The position numbers and the translations under genes were made by a program. A stretch of DNA of 64,000 nt. Origin: Arthrobacter sp. Hiyo4 (GTDB lineage: Bacteria; Actinomycetota; Actinomycetes; Actinomycetales; Micrococcaceae). The stretch spans positions 1,612,001 through 1,676,000 of the forward strand of contig AP014718.1 of assembly GCA_002370555.1 (NCBI GenBank), written 5' to 3'. The notes below the pieces were generated by a model. The model was not told the origin of the DNA. It was given only the letters and a program-made list of their open reading frames with translations, and searched no databases. Numbering within the stretch: the first letter of the stretch is position 1; every line of letters starts with the position of its first letter. This document shows, one piece after another, positions 9,966-19,279 of this stretch.

Positions 9966-10237
9966 TTAGAGCTTCTCGCCGAGCGCGGACCTCAACTTGG
10001 TCGTCCATTGGTCGACTCGGTGGTTCGATCACGGCATAAGAACACGAAGGAGCTGCGGCCGGGATCGAGCGGGCGGTCGGAACTGCGAATCCTGTTTGCC
10101 TTTGATCCGGAGCGGCGGGCGATCCTGCTTGTCGCGGGGACAAGGCGGGCAACTGGAGTAAGTGGTACAAGACGAACATTCCGGTTGCTGATGACCTGTT
10201 CGATGATCATCTGAGGATCCTGAAAGGAGGGGCATAG
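9966..10237 (+). pseudogene. higB: HigB-type toxin, C-terminal part
   Basis: Continues the toxin with ELLAERGPQLGRPLVD, KELRPGSSGRSELRILFAF and RRAILLVAG, the conserved core of HigB/RelE-like toxins. One missing G in the GGGG run near 10138 shifts the frame; restoring it gives NWSKWYKTNIPVADDLFDDH and a TAG at 10235-10237. That TAG overlaps the antitoxin GTG by one base, so toxin and antitoxin were translationally coupled before the insertion. Confidence 0.75.
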
Positions 10238-10542
10238 TGGCGAAGTCCATGGAGGAACTACTGGCCAAGCGTCCGGTTGACCGGACAGCTGTGAATGCAC
10301 ACAAGAAGCGCATGGTCGATGAGGTCCGGGCGTACCGGCTTCGGGAGCTCCGCGAGGCCTCTGAGCTGACGCAGGTCGAGCTGGCTGGGCGCCTGCATGT
10401 CAGCCAGAACAGGGTGTCCCGCATCGAGCACGGTGACATTGATCGTGCCCAGGTCGATACTTTACGGAAATACGTCGAGGCGCTTGGCGGCCGGCTTCGT
10501 GTCGAGGTTGAGTTCGGCGACGAACGAATCCAGATCGCCTGA
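10237..10542 (+). CDS. higA: HigA-type antitoxin, Xre-family helix-turn-helix protein
   Basis: A 101-residue protein with a helix-turn-helix at about residues 35-85: LREASELTQVELAGRLHVSQ then VSRIEHGDI. It is the partner of the upstream HigB toxin and normally represses the pair's promoter. The GTG start overlaps the toxin stop by one base and has GGAGG about 8 nt upstream. With the toxin gene split, its native promoter is 3.9 kb away, so expression would depend on the insertion element or an internal start. Confidence 0.8.
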   Translation: MAKSMEELLAKRPVDRTAVNAHKKRMVDEVRAYRLRELREASELTQVELAGRLHVSQNRVSRIEHGDIDRAQVDTLRKYVEALGGRLRVEVEFGDERIQIA

Positions 10543-10617
10543 CGAAGCCACTCGGAGCGATCCGCGACGGCAGCCGCCTTGCCCGTATTGCGAGGTCTCA
10601 AAAGTGGGAAAAAGGGG

Positions 10618-10634
10618 TGTGCACATTGTGCACC
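10618..10634. promoter_or_regulatory. 17-bp palindrome, copy 5 of 5
   Basis: TGTGCACATTGTGCACC lies 87 bp before tRNA-like remnant 2, nearly the same spacing as copy 1 to remnant 1 (85 bp). The sequence between them is also partly conserved, so the palindrome is part of a repeated element end. Confidence 0.6.
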
Positions 10635-10720
10635 CCTTGGGCGTCGGATAGGGCCGAACCGCCGTCGAACTGAGTCAGATTCCACATGTTTCCGCGAGTT
10701 CCCGGCGTTTTTAGGGGCTG

Positions 10721-10748
10721 GAATGCAGTTCGAGTCCCACCTCGGGCG
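10721..10748 (+). repeat. tRNA-3'-end-like attachment remnant, copy 2
   Basis: Identical over 28 bp to 1428-1455. It marks the probable right end of the island; chromosomal genes (the biotin operon) follow. Confidence 0.6.
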
Positions 10749-10804
10749 CGTGTTTTCCCTGTTCAGGGGCTTGTTGACTTCTGACTGTGCAGAAATGTTC
10801 ACTT

Positions 10805-10827
10805 GCGGCCCTTTCGGGGGCCTTTTT
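10805..10827 (+). terminator. Rho-independent terminator
   Basis: GGCCC-tttcgg-GGGCC followed by TTTTT. It probably served the tRNA gene or array whose 3' remnant lies just upstream. Confidence 0.65.
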
Positions 10828-11138
10828 CGTTGGCGGTCGGTGCTGTGGCAGGGCGTCTCTCTCGCTCTCTGGTTGGGCAGCGGTGTCGCTGCTACTCATT
10901 CATGGCAGGAAGCACATGGGACTACACGACTTCGTGGTTGAAGGCCGTTGGCGGGTCGCTGTCTCGTGCGACGATGCCGAGTACCGACAAACATTTGGCA
11001 GCAGCGGACTGCGGAAACCTCCCAAATTCAGACTTTCGGCCGGGGTCGAGAATGACGTCGAGCTCGGGCGGCCCAGCGATGTTCGCAAGTTGCCGTGGCA
11101 GGGATTGTCAGTGAGCCATCTTGAAGCGCCGGATCCAT
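10828..11138. other. Stretch without a supported gene
   Basis: Only unconvincing short frames are present, the longest being on the plus strand from 10915 to 11230 with no recognised domain or ribosome-binding site. It separates the island end from the 3' end of the P450 gene. Confidence 0.4.
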
Positions 11139-12396
11139 TTACGAGTGATGCGCATAGTTGGATGCCGCTTTACTCGCCGATGGCGGCCGACTTGTTCTCG
11201 GCCTCGTCGATGGATTGTTCGCCACAGTGACGGTACGGGGTGCTTGGAACGACAGGAGCCTGATCCAATCGGGCTGGTACTCCTGCAGATGTACTTCCGC
11301 CAGAACAGTGGCGGTCTCCTGTACAACTATGGCGGCCTCCAGTTCGGCGAGCTTGGCGCCGAGGCAGCGGTGGATGCCGGATCCAAAAACAAGGCCATGG
11401 TCGGTGGATTGACCACGCCGCATCGCTTCCGAAGGCATAGACGGGCTAGAGAGTGCGTCCGGTGAAGTGATGTGGTTGCCGCTCAGTACGAGGAGAATTT
11501 CGGCGCCCGCCGGGATCAGGGTGTCACCAAGGTTCGTGTCGTGGGCGGCCACCCGGCGCCAGGTGGGCACAGATGATTCCGTGGCCAGCACGTTCCGGAC
11601 CACGGTCTTGGAGCCTGCTTCGGATGCCGCGTCCTTCCAGCAGACGGGCGCGGACCCCTCCAGGAGGCGGAAGAAGGTGGTGCTGATCAGCTGGGTGGTT
11701 GTTTCCTGTCCGGCGATCAGCAGGAAGTAGCCCAGGGAGCAGATTTCAGGCGTGGACAGGCCGTGTTCGGCCAAGGATTTGAACAGGTTCCGTCCGGGGC
11801 CACCCTGGATTCAGCGACGAGCTTGCGCAGCCAGAGGTAGAAGTCGGCGGCGCTGTGGGCCAGTTCGAGTTGCCGGTCCTCGTCGGGCCAGCCCCAGAAC
11901 AGCTCCATGGAGTCAAGGCCCCACCCCTTCAGGGCCGCAAGATCCCGAACGGGCAGTCCGAGGAGTTCGAGCATGACGACTGACGGGGAAACGCCGCGAC
12001 TGCCTGCACGAGGTCCACTTGGCCGGAAGAGTCGAGTTGGTTCACGGCGTTCCGTGCCGCTTCCTGGGCCAGTTCCCGGATCCGCGGCTCCATGGCGGCG
12101 ACCGTGGCGGGTGTGAAGAAGCCCGCCACGACCTTGCGGATTCCAGCGTGTGTGTCCGTGTCGTTGCTGGCCAGCACGGGTGGCAAGGCAAAGCGTACGC
12201 GCTGCAGCACGCGCAGGGCGGGCCCTGCCAGGGGCGTCACTGCGATCAGGGCATTCGCGGGGCTGAAGTCGGCGGGCCGGTGCAGGATGTCACGGACCAC
12301 TTCCGGGTCACGCACGACGAGGTACGGGCAGCGGGCGTGGCCGGAGCTTTCCACCCGCGCCTCCGCGGATCCCGCGGCAGTCAAAGCCGGGTTCAT
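11139..12396 (-). CDS. Cytochrome P450 ending the biotin operon, BioI-like by context (frameshifted)
   Basis: The I-helix is AGQETTTQLI and the haem-binding loop VFGSGIHRCLGAKLAE carries the Cys ligand. The N-terminal frame (11990-12396), middle frame (about 11800-11974) and C-terminal frame must be joined by single-base corrections near 11980 and 11800. The expected K-helix ExxR is not visible; the segment reads VRNVLATESSVPTWRR. The ATG at 12396 overlaps the bioD stop by ATGA, making this the last gene of the biotin operon. In Bacillus the P450 BioI cleaves acyl-ACP to supply pimeloyl-ACP, so a pimelate-forming role is plausible but inferred. The exact 3' end is uncertain (11139-11230). Confidence 0.65.
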
Positions 12397-13069
12397 GCGG
12401 GCAGGCCGTTCAGCCAGGCAGCTGCTCCGGCCCGGAAATCCGCAGGGGACAGTTCCGACGCCTGCTCGGGGAGGGCGCCGAGAAAGGGTGCCCGCAGCGT
12501 TCCGAGCACCTGCCGGTTGCCGTGGTGCACGAAGTCAGGGACGCGTGGCCAGCTTCCGAGCACCACACCCATGACCCGAAGTTGCCGCGCTCCCAGCGCT
12601 TCGAGGGTCAGTGCGGTGTGGTTCAGAGTGCCGAGGGCCGGCCGGGCGACGAGCACAAATGCCGCCGCCAGGAGCGATCCGAGGTCTGCCAGGGTGCCGC
12701 CGCCGGAATCCAGCTCCACCAGCAGGCCGCCTGCGCCTTCCACCAGGACGTGATCATGGGACGCGGCGAGCTCGCGGACCCTCTCGGCGTGCGCAGCAAC
12801 CGGGGGAGCGGTGTGCTGTCGAGGGCGGCAGCGGCGACGGGAGCCAGCGGCTGCTGCAGGATGACCCCGGTTTCAGCTGTCACGGCGCCGGCGAGCCGGA
12901 CAATTTCGGCCGCGTCGGAATCGCCGTCGGCGGCGCCTGACTGGCACGGTTTGTACACAGCGACGCTGCGCCCCTTTCCGTGGAGGACGGCGGCGAGGGC
13001 CGCCGTTGTGATGGTCTTTCCGACGCCGGTGTCCGTACCGGTGATCAGGATGATGCCGGGCAGGTTCAT
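12393..13069 (-). CDS. bioD: Dethiobiotin synthetase (frameshift near 12800)
   Basis: Makes dethiobiotin from 7,8-diaminopelargonate, CO2 and ATP. The P-loop ITGTDTGVGKTITTAALA is near the start; VYKPCQSGA and, after the shift, VEGAGGLLVELD are the other family motifs. One base is missing near 12800 (GGGGG run). ATG at 13069 overlaps the bioF stop by ATGA; the stop overlaps the P450 start the same way. Confidence 0.9.
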
Positions 13070-14234
13070 GGAAGTTCCTCCAAAATGCGGCGCAACTCTG
13101 CGCAGCTGTCTTCGATTTCCTTGGGGGTGAGGGTGGCGCGGGCGGTGAGCCGCAGTCGTGAAATTCCGTCCGGAACGGACGGTGGGCGGAAGCAGCCGAT
13201 CCGGACGCCGGCAGTCCGCGCCGCCTCGGCAGCTGCCAAGGCAGATGCGGCGGACGGCATGGCGATGGACTGGACAGCCCCCACTGTCTGCTCGAAAGCG
13301 GCGCCGCGGGATACGAGGGCTGGGGCGAGCCCGGCGGCCAGCGCTGCCGCGTTGCTTTGCACGGATCTGGCCCGCCAAGGCTCATCCCGGATGATCCGCA
13401 CCGCGGCGAGGGCTGCGGCGGCGGAGGCCGGTGCCAGTCCGGTATCGAACATGAAGCTCCGGGCCCGGTTGACGAGGTGCTCCCGCAGCAGGGCGGATCC
13501 CAGGACGGCGCCGCCCTGGCTGCCCAGGGCCTTGGACAGCGTCGCGGTCACGATCACGTTCGGATGCCCGGCCAGGGCTGTACCGGCCACCGCGCCGCAG
13601 CCCTGGAAGTCACCGTTGCCGGTGACTCCGAGGCTGTGGGCCTCGTCGACGAGCAGCACGGCGTCGTGCTCCTCGGCTAGGGCCAGCAGGTCAGCGAGTG
13701 GGGCTTCGTCGCCGAGGACGCTGTAGAGGGATTCGACGGCGATCAGCGCGCGCGGCTCCGGCCGGTCGGCAAGCAGACGGGCAGCGTCCTCCACCCTGTT
13801 GTGGGTGAACGATTCGGTGCGGGAGCGGCTGAGTCGGAATCCGTCGATCATCGAGGCATGGCAGTGTTCGTCCGCGACGATCAGCGTGCCGGGTCCACCG
13901 AGCGCCGTGATCACACCGATGTTGGCCAAATAGCCGGAAGAGAAGACCAGCGCCGTTTCCATCCCGGCCAGGGCGGCCAATTCATGCTCGAGATCCAAAT
14001 GCAGCCGGGTGGTTCCGGCGACTAGGCGCGAGGACGTGGCACCCGCGCCCACAGCGACGCGGCCGCCGCAGCTGCCCCGACAACCCGCGGGTCCGCCGCG
14101 AGGCCCAGATAGTCGTTGCTGGCAAGGTCGATGAACTGTTCATCCGCGGCGCGGGGGAGCGGGCGGCGGATCAGGCCCCGGCGGTCCCGGACTGCGGCCT
14201 GACGCTCAAGCCACTGGATCATCGAGGTGCTCAT
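13066..14234 (-). CDS. bioF: 8-amino-7-oxononanoate synthase (frameshift near 14040)
   Basis: PLP-dependent condensation of pimeloyl thioester with alanine. The N-terminus has DLASNDYLGLAADPR. After a shift near 14040 come GATSSRLVAGTT, VDEAHSLGVTG and ATLSKALGSQGG, which holds the PLP lysine. Length after repair is about 389, normal for the family. It overlaps bioA upstream and bioD downstream by 4 bp. Confidence 0.9.
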
Positions 14235-15585
14235 GACGAGCCTCCGTACCGTGCAGGGAGGCGTTCGTGCACCTCGGCGACGGCCGCCGTCATGCCCGCG
14301 GTGATCTGTTCAACGTCCGCTGCAGTGCTGATGTACGGGGGCATGGTGTAGACGAGGTTCCGGAACGGCCGCACCCAGACCCCGTGGCGGATCGCCGCGG
14401 AGCTGACCGCCGTGACGTCGACGGCGTCGTCCAGCTCAATGACTCCGACGGCGCCGAGGATGCGGACATCCCGGACGGCCTCAAGGTCCAGGGCGGGGCG
14501 AGCCCCGATTCGAGGCCCGCGCCGATCCGGGCGACGTCGGTCCGCCAGGCGCCGTCGCCGATGATGCCGAGGCTCGCGTTGGCAACCGCACACGCCAGCG
14601 GGTTGCCCATAAACGTGGGCCGTGCAGCAGGGCACCGGCCTGGCCGCCGGACACAGCCGACGCAATCTCCGCCGTGCAGAGCATGGCGGCGAGGGTCAGG
14701 TAGCCGCCGGTCAGTGCCTTGCCCACGCACATGATGTCCGGCACGACGCCGGCATGATCGGCCGCGAACAGCTCGCCGGTGCGGCCAAAACCGGTGGCGA
14801 TCTCATCGAAGATGAGCAGCAGGCCATGCCTGTCCGCCACGTGCCGCAGCGCTGTCAGGCATTCGGCCGGGTAGGCGTGCATGCCACCGGCACCCTGCAG
14901 GACCGGTTCGACGATGATCGCGGCCAGCTCCCCGGAATGCGCAGCCGCGATGTCCCCGAGGTCGGACGCCCAGGCACGCACGGTTTCCGGGGTCGCGGCG
15001 GCGGCTGCCGGAGGACGGGGCCCAAACACGTTGCCGGCCAGCAGGCCCGGGAAAGCGGAATGCATCCCGTCCACGGGATCACAGACCCCCATCGCCGCGA
15101 ACGTATCGCCGTGGTACCCGCCGCGGATGCTCAGCAACCGCTGCCTCTGTGGGTGCCCTAATGCTGTCTGGAACTGCACCGCCAGCTTCAGGGCAACCTC
15201 CACGGCAACCGAACCCGAATCCGCGAGGAACACCCGCTCCAAACCCGGCCGTCCTGGTACGGAAGGGCCATGTCCACCAGCCGCTCGGCCAGTTCCACCG
15301 CCGGGGCGTGCGTGAGTCCGCCGAACATCACATGGCTGAAACTCTCCAGCTGCCGCCGCGCGGCGGCGTCCAGCACCGGGTTGCGGTAGCCGTGAATCAC
15401 CGACCACCACGAGGACATCGCATCAACCACCTCGTGGCGTGCGCCGTCCTCGGCCCGAAGCCGCAGCCGCACGCCGTCGGCCGCCTCGACCTCCCACAGC
15501 GGAAGGTCCGGGACGCCGGCGCGTAGGGGTGCCAAAGCCTGGCGCGGTCCCGCTGGATCAGGCCAGGCGGTGTCTCGCCGCTCAT
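14231..15585 (-). CDS. bioA: Adenosylmethionine-8-amino-7-oxononanoate aminotransferase (frameshifted)
   Basis: PLP enzyme forming 7,8-diaminopelargonate. Pieces in order: [74 protein letters not shown] (PLP lysine) and [17 protein letters not shown]. Four apparent single-base shifts (near 15520, 15260, 14615, 14500) separate them, all next to G/C runs. Start ATG at 15585 overlaps the bsaP stop; the stop overlaps the bioF start. Confidence 0.9.
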
Positions 15586-15818
15586 GGTGCGAGCACTCCG
15601 TGGCGGGAGCATTCCGCCGACCAGCCCAACGGAGTCACCTGGACTTTCATACGGCGTCGGCAGGCGGCGCAGTAGCGCGGCGGCTCCATCGCGAGGCGCT
15701 CACGGCAATTGTGGTGAACGTCCGACGCCGGGCTGGCGCCGACGTCGGACGGTTCACCGCAGTGCCCACAGAACTCGGCGGGGGAGTCGGTGGGTGAGCT
15801 CGTCGAAACCCGGTTCAT
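15582..15818 (-). CDS. bsaP: Biotin synthase auxiliary protein
   Basis: A 78-residue, Cys-rich protein with [24 protein letters not shown] and AECSRHG, lying directly after bioB with an ATGA overlap. This matches the BsaP family described in mycobacteria, which supports biotin synthase turnover, probably through its iron-sulfur chemistry. The frame is intact. Assignment rests on size, Cys pattern and position. Confidence 0.8.
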   Translation of the reverse strand: MNRVSTSSPTDSPAEFCGHCGEPSDVGASPASDVHHNCRERLAMEPPRYCAACRRRMKVQVTPLGWSAECSRHGVLAP

Positions 15819-16839
15819 AGCGTTTTCTGGAGTTCCTTGATGGGCATGTTAAGTTCCACCAGCAGGTTCAGGTCGGCGTCTGCCGGGCGGCCCAGGGTGG
15901 TCAGGTAGTTGCCGACGATGACGGCGTTGATGCCGCCCATGAGGCCTTGGCGGGTGCCGAGGTCGCCGAGGGTCAGCTCCCGTCCGCCGGCGTAGCGGAG
16001 CACGGTGCGGGGCATCGCCAGCCGGAACGCGGCGATGGCGCGGAGGGCGTCCTTGCCGTCCATGATGCCCTGGTTCTCCAACGGGGTTCCGGGGCGGGGG
16101 TTGAGGAAGTTTAGCGGGACTTCGTGGGGTTCGAGGGCGGCGAGCTGGGCGGCTAGTTCCGCGCGTTGTTCGAGGCTCTCGCCCATGCCGATCAAGGCAC
16201 CGCAGCACAGTTCCATGCCGGCGTCCTTGACCATGTTGCAGGTGTCCAGGCGCTCTTCGTAGCTGTGGGTGGTGACGACCTCCGGGAAGTAGCTGCGCGC
16301 GGTCTCGAGGTTGTGGTTGTAGCGGTGCACGCCCATTCGGCGAGCTGGTCCACCTGGCGCTGGGTCAGCATGCCCAGGGAGCAGGCGATGTTGATGTCCA
16401 CGGCTTCGTTGATCCGGTCGATCGCGAACTTGATCTGGTTCATGAGCTTGATGTCCGGGCCGCGGACGGCGGCGACGATGCAGAACTCGGTGGCCCCGGT
16501 GGCGGCGGTTTCCTTCGCAGCCTTGACCAGCTCGGGGATGTCCAGCCAGACGCCACGAACGGGGGAGTCGAACAGGCCGGACTGGCTGCAGAAATGGCAG
16601 TCCTCGGGGCAGCCACCGGTCTTGATGGAAATGATGCCCTCCACCTCGACATCCTCACCGCAATGCCTGAGCCGGACCTCGTGGGCGAGCTGGAGGACGG
16701 CGGGCAGATCCCGGTCCGGCAGCCTGAGGATTTCCACCAGCTGGCTTTCGGAGAGGCCCATGCCCTGCTCCAGAACCTGTGTCCTGGCGGTCTCGAGGAT
16801 GGTGCCGGGGTTGGCCTGTAGGTCTGGCTGCATCGTCAT
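15815..16839 (-). CDS. bioB: Biotin synthase, first gene of the operon (frameshift near 16335)
   Basis: Radical-SAM enzyme inserting sulfur into dethiobiotin. The cluster motif is [10 protein letters not shown]. Other family motifs are [22 protein letters not shown] and [11 protein letters not shown] single-base loss near 16335 separates AEWACT from [10 protein letters not shown] chose ATG at 16839 ([12 protein letters not shown]) with AAAGGAC upstream; the open frame extends to 17016 without family support. The stop overlaps the bsaP start by ATGA, so six genes from here to the P450 form one coupled operon. Confidence 0.9.
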
Positions 16840-17041
16840 CGAAAGTCCTTTGGGGTGCATAGCTGCGGATATTGCCTCGGAACAAACGCTAATTCCCCAA
16901 CTGGAGGCGAGATTTTGTTGGGTTCCGACAAAGTGATGAAGCTGATATTGGACGGACCAGGTGCTGCCCCAAGTGGCGCTGGCGATCGGCTGGCCATCCT
17001 GTGCGCGAGGCAGCAAGTGCCTACCCTAGAAGGAAAGCGAC

Positions 17042-17197
17042 GGAATCGTCGTCAACCTGGCCTCGGGTGCCGCGTTTCGGGGCGAGGACCCTGAATACTG
17101 GCACTATGCCGCCGCCAAGGCTGGTGTCGTCGCTATGACCCCCAACATGAGCGGACAATCAGTAAGTCCGGAGGCCTCCCAATCACGACCCGGGTAA
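17042..17197 (+). pseudogene. Short-chain dehydrogenase fragment
   Basis: About 36 codons match the active-site stretch of SDR enzymes: IVVNLASGAAFRGEDPEY, then HYAAAKAGVVAMT containing the catalytic YxxxK. No Rossmann-fold start or C-terminus is present, and the frame runs into unrelated sequence to a TAA at 17195. It is a relic lying upstream of the divergent bioB gene. Confidence 0.65.
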
Positions 17198-17552
17198 CGG
17201 ACCCACTATCGGCTCGGTGTCCGGCAGACGCGTCCCGCCTCATGCGGCTGTCGGCCGATCGGACCATGGAAGGGCTGAAGGGAGGCGGAATCGCTATGAA
17301 GAGCCTAAAAGCAGGTTGGCACCGAACTGAAACTCGTGTCCACAAGTCCGCTCAACAGGGCCGCGTCGGACGTGGACATGACGTTCCCTGGAAATGTGTT
17401 GCCCAGAGTGCGAAACTTCTGCAGGTCAGCATCTCAAATCCTCTGGAATCGGCGCCGGGCATGGAGGATCCCAGAGTCAAGAGGGAACGTTGCCCGCATC
17501 TGGTCCGGCACGTGGCGTGAATTTTCGTTCGGGGCCAGCGTAAGGTCTGACT
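17198..17552. other. Stretch without a recognised gene
   Basis: Short frames exist but none has a recognisable motif. It ends at the start of the quinone oxidoreductase gene and should contain its promoter, which I cannot place confidently. Confidence 0.4.
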
Positions 17553-18584
17553 ATGAAAGCAATCGTGTACTGTGCCACGGGCGATCCGTCTGTCCTCGAG
17601 CTCGTCGACCGCGAGAGCCGCGATCCGGGGCGTGGGGAGGTGCGCATAAGGATCATCGTGTCCGCAGTGAACCCCACCGACTGGAAGTCGCGCCGCGGCG
17701 CGAAACCGGGCGAGCCACTGCCCTTCGCAGAGGTCGTGCCGAACCAAGACGGCGCCGGAGTGGTGGACGCCGTCGGACCCGGCGTCGAGCATCTCCAGGT
17801 CGGTGACAGGGTTTGGCTAGCCCTGGCTGCCTACCAGCGCGCCGACGGCGGGACAGCCCAGGAGTTCGCCGTCCTTTCGGCCGAGCGGGTCTTTCCGCTC
17901 CCGGAGAACGCCGGGTTCGACCTCGGCGCAAGCCTTGGCGTTCCCGCGATCACCGCCCACCGGGCCCTGACCATCGCCGAGGACGGCCCGCGGCGGCTGC
18001 ACCCGGGAACCTTGGACGGCAAAGTAGTTCTCGTCGCGGGAGGGGCCGGCGCCGTGGGCCATGCGGCAATCCAGCTCGCAAAGTGGGCCGGCGCTGTCGT
18101 GATCACGACCGTAAGCGGACCGGCGAAGGCTGCGCTGGTCACGGCCGCCGGCGCCGATCACGTCATCAATTACCGGGAAACCGACGCGGCCACGGAGATC
18201 CGCCGGATCGCTCCCAACGGCGTCGACCAGATCGTGGAGGTGGCACCCGCGCAGAACGCCGAACTCGACCTGGCAGTGATCCGCAACCGCGGCTCTATCG
18301 CGGTCTACGCCAACATCGGCGGCGACCAGATGAGCCTGGACGTGCGCAGGCATTTCAGCCTCAATGTCCGCTACCAGTTCGTGCTGCTCTACACCGTTGG
18401 CATGGCGGCGGTGCACGCCGCCGCCGAGGACATCAATGCGGCCATCGTCGACGGAGCCCTTCCGGTGGGTGAGGCCGCAGGCCTGCCGCTGCATCGCTTT
18501 GACCTGGCGGACACGGCTGCGGCCCACGCAGCGGTGGAAGAGAGCATCGTCGGCAAGGTGCTGATCGATGTGTCATCGGGCTAG
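17553..18584 (+). CDS. NADPH:quinone reductase-type medium-chain dehydrogenase
   Basis: Intact, 343 residues. The N-terminal GroES-like domain includes VSAVNPTDWKSRRG and the C-terminal Rossmann domain has VLVAGGAGAVGHAAIQLAKW near residue 155. No structural-zinc cysteines are seen, so it belongs to the zinc-free quinone oxidoreductase branch. It likely reduces quinones or enones with NADPH in the cytoplasm. The TAG stop lies exactly at the junction with the following IS630 relic. Confidence 0.85.
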   Translation: MKAIVYCATGDPSVLELVDRESRDPGRGEVRIRIIVSAVNPTDWKSRRGAKPGEPLPFAEVVPNQDGAGVVDAVGPGVEHLQVGDRVWLALAAYQRADGGTAQEFAVLSAERVFPLPENAGFDLGASLGVPAITAHRALTIAEDGPRRLHPGTLDGKVVLVAGGAGAVGHAAIQLAKWAGAVVITTVSGPAKAALVTAAGADHVINYRETDAATEIRRIAPNGVDQIVEVAPAQNAELDLAVIRNRGSIAVYANIGGDQMSLDVRRHFSLNVRYQFVLLYTVGMAAVHAAAEDINAAIVDGALPVGEAAGLPLHRFDLADTAAAHAAVEESIVGKVLIDVSSG

Positions 18585-19150
18585 TGTCCTGCGCCTGAAG
18601 TTCGCTTCAAAAGTCTGCCGAGTGATTCGAGGATCTGCTGCGCGGTTTTGGTCCAGATGAATGGGGTGGGGTTATCGTTCCATGCTTTGACCCAACTGCG
18701 GAGGTCGGCTTCGAGGGCCTGGACGCTGCGGTGGTCGCTGCGCCGCAGGAGGTCCTCGGTGACGAAGCCGAAGAACCGTTCGACCTGGTTGATCCAGGAC
18801 GAGTAGGTCGGGGTGAAATGCATATGGAAGCGGGGGTGCTTTTCCAGCCATGCTTTGACGGTCGGCGTCTTGTGGGTTTGATAGTTATCGCAGATCAGGT
18901 GCACGTCCAGGTCCGCCGGGATCTGGGAGTCGATCTTGATCAGGAAACTGCGGAACTCTGTGGCGCGGTGCTTGCGGTGCAGGCTGGAGATCACTTAGCC
19001 GTCCGCGGTGTTCAGTGCCGCGAATAGGGTGGTGGTCCCGTGCCGGACGTAGTCGTGGGTCCGTTTCTCAGGCATGCCCGGCATCGTCGGAAATGCCGGC
19101 TGGGACCGGGCCAGCGCCTGGATCTGGGTCTTCTCGTCTGATGTGAAGTC
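18581..19150 (-). mobile_element. IS630-family relic
   Basis: The minus strand encodes the C-terminal part of an IS630-type transposase: LDVHLICDNYQTHKT, then HFTPTYSSWINQVERFFG (DDE region). Upstream, [17 protein letters not shown] and [19 protein letters not shown]-like sequence continues to about 19150, with an in-frame TAA near 18996. The N-terminal third is missing. The left end abuts the QOR stop at a CTAG, in keeping with TA-targeted insertion. Confidence 0.75.
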
Positions 19151-19224
19151 ACCGGTTATGTGAAGTTTCTGGCGTCTGTGGTGGTGAGCGGCTTGACGGG
19201 CGCCGACTTCTTCGCATAACCGGT
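19151..19224. repeat. Inverted repeat flanking a 44-bp spacer
   Basis: ACCGGTTATGTGAAG (19151-19165) is mirrored by CTTCGCATAACCGGT (19210-19224), 14 of 15 matching. It lies between the IS630 relic and the truncated tyrosine recombinase and could be a recombination site or an element end. Confidence 0.5.
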
Positions 19225-19279
19225 GGATTCAGATCGCTTGGCGTAGCCAGGTCAGCAGATCCCGCCGGGCGGTCTGGTC

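Noticed and set aside
14267-15675. Plus-strand frames opposite bioA
   Set aside because: Shadow frames; the minus strand carries clear BioA motifs.
16860-16900. BioQ-type operator upstream of bioB (GGAAC with a distant TTCC)
   Set aside because: The half-sites do not match a recognised BioQ spacing or sequence well enough.
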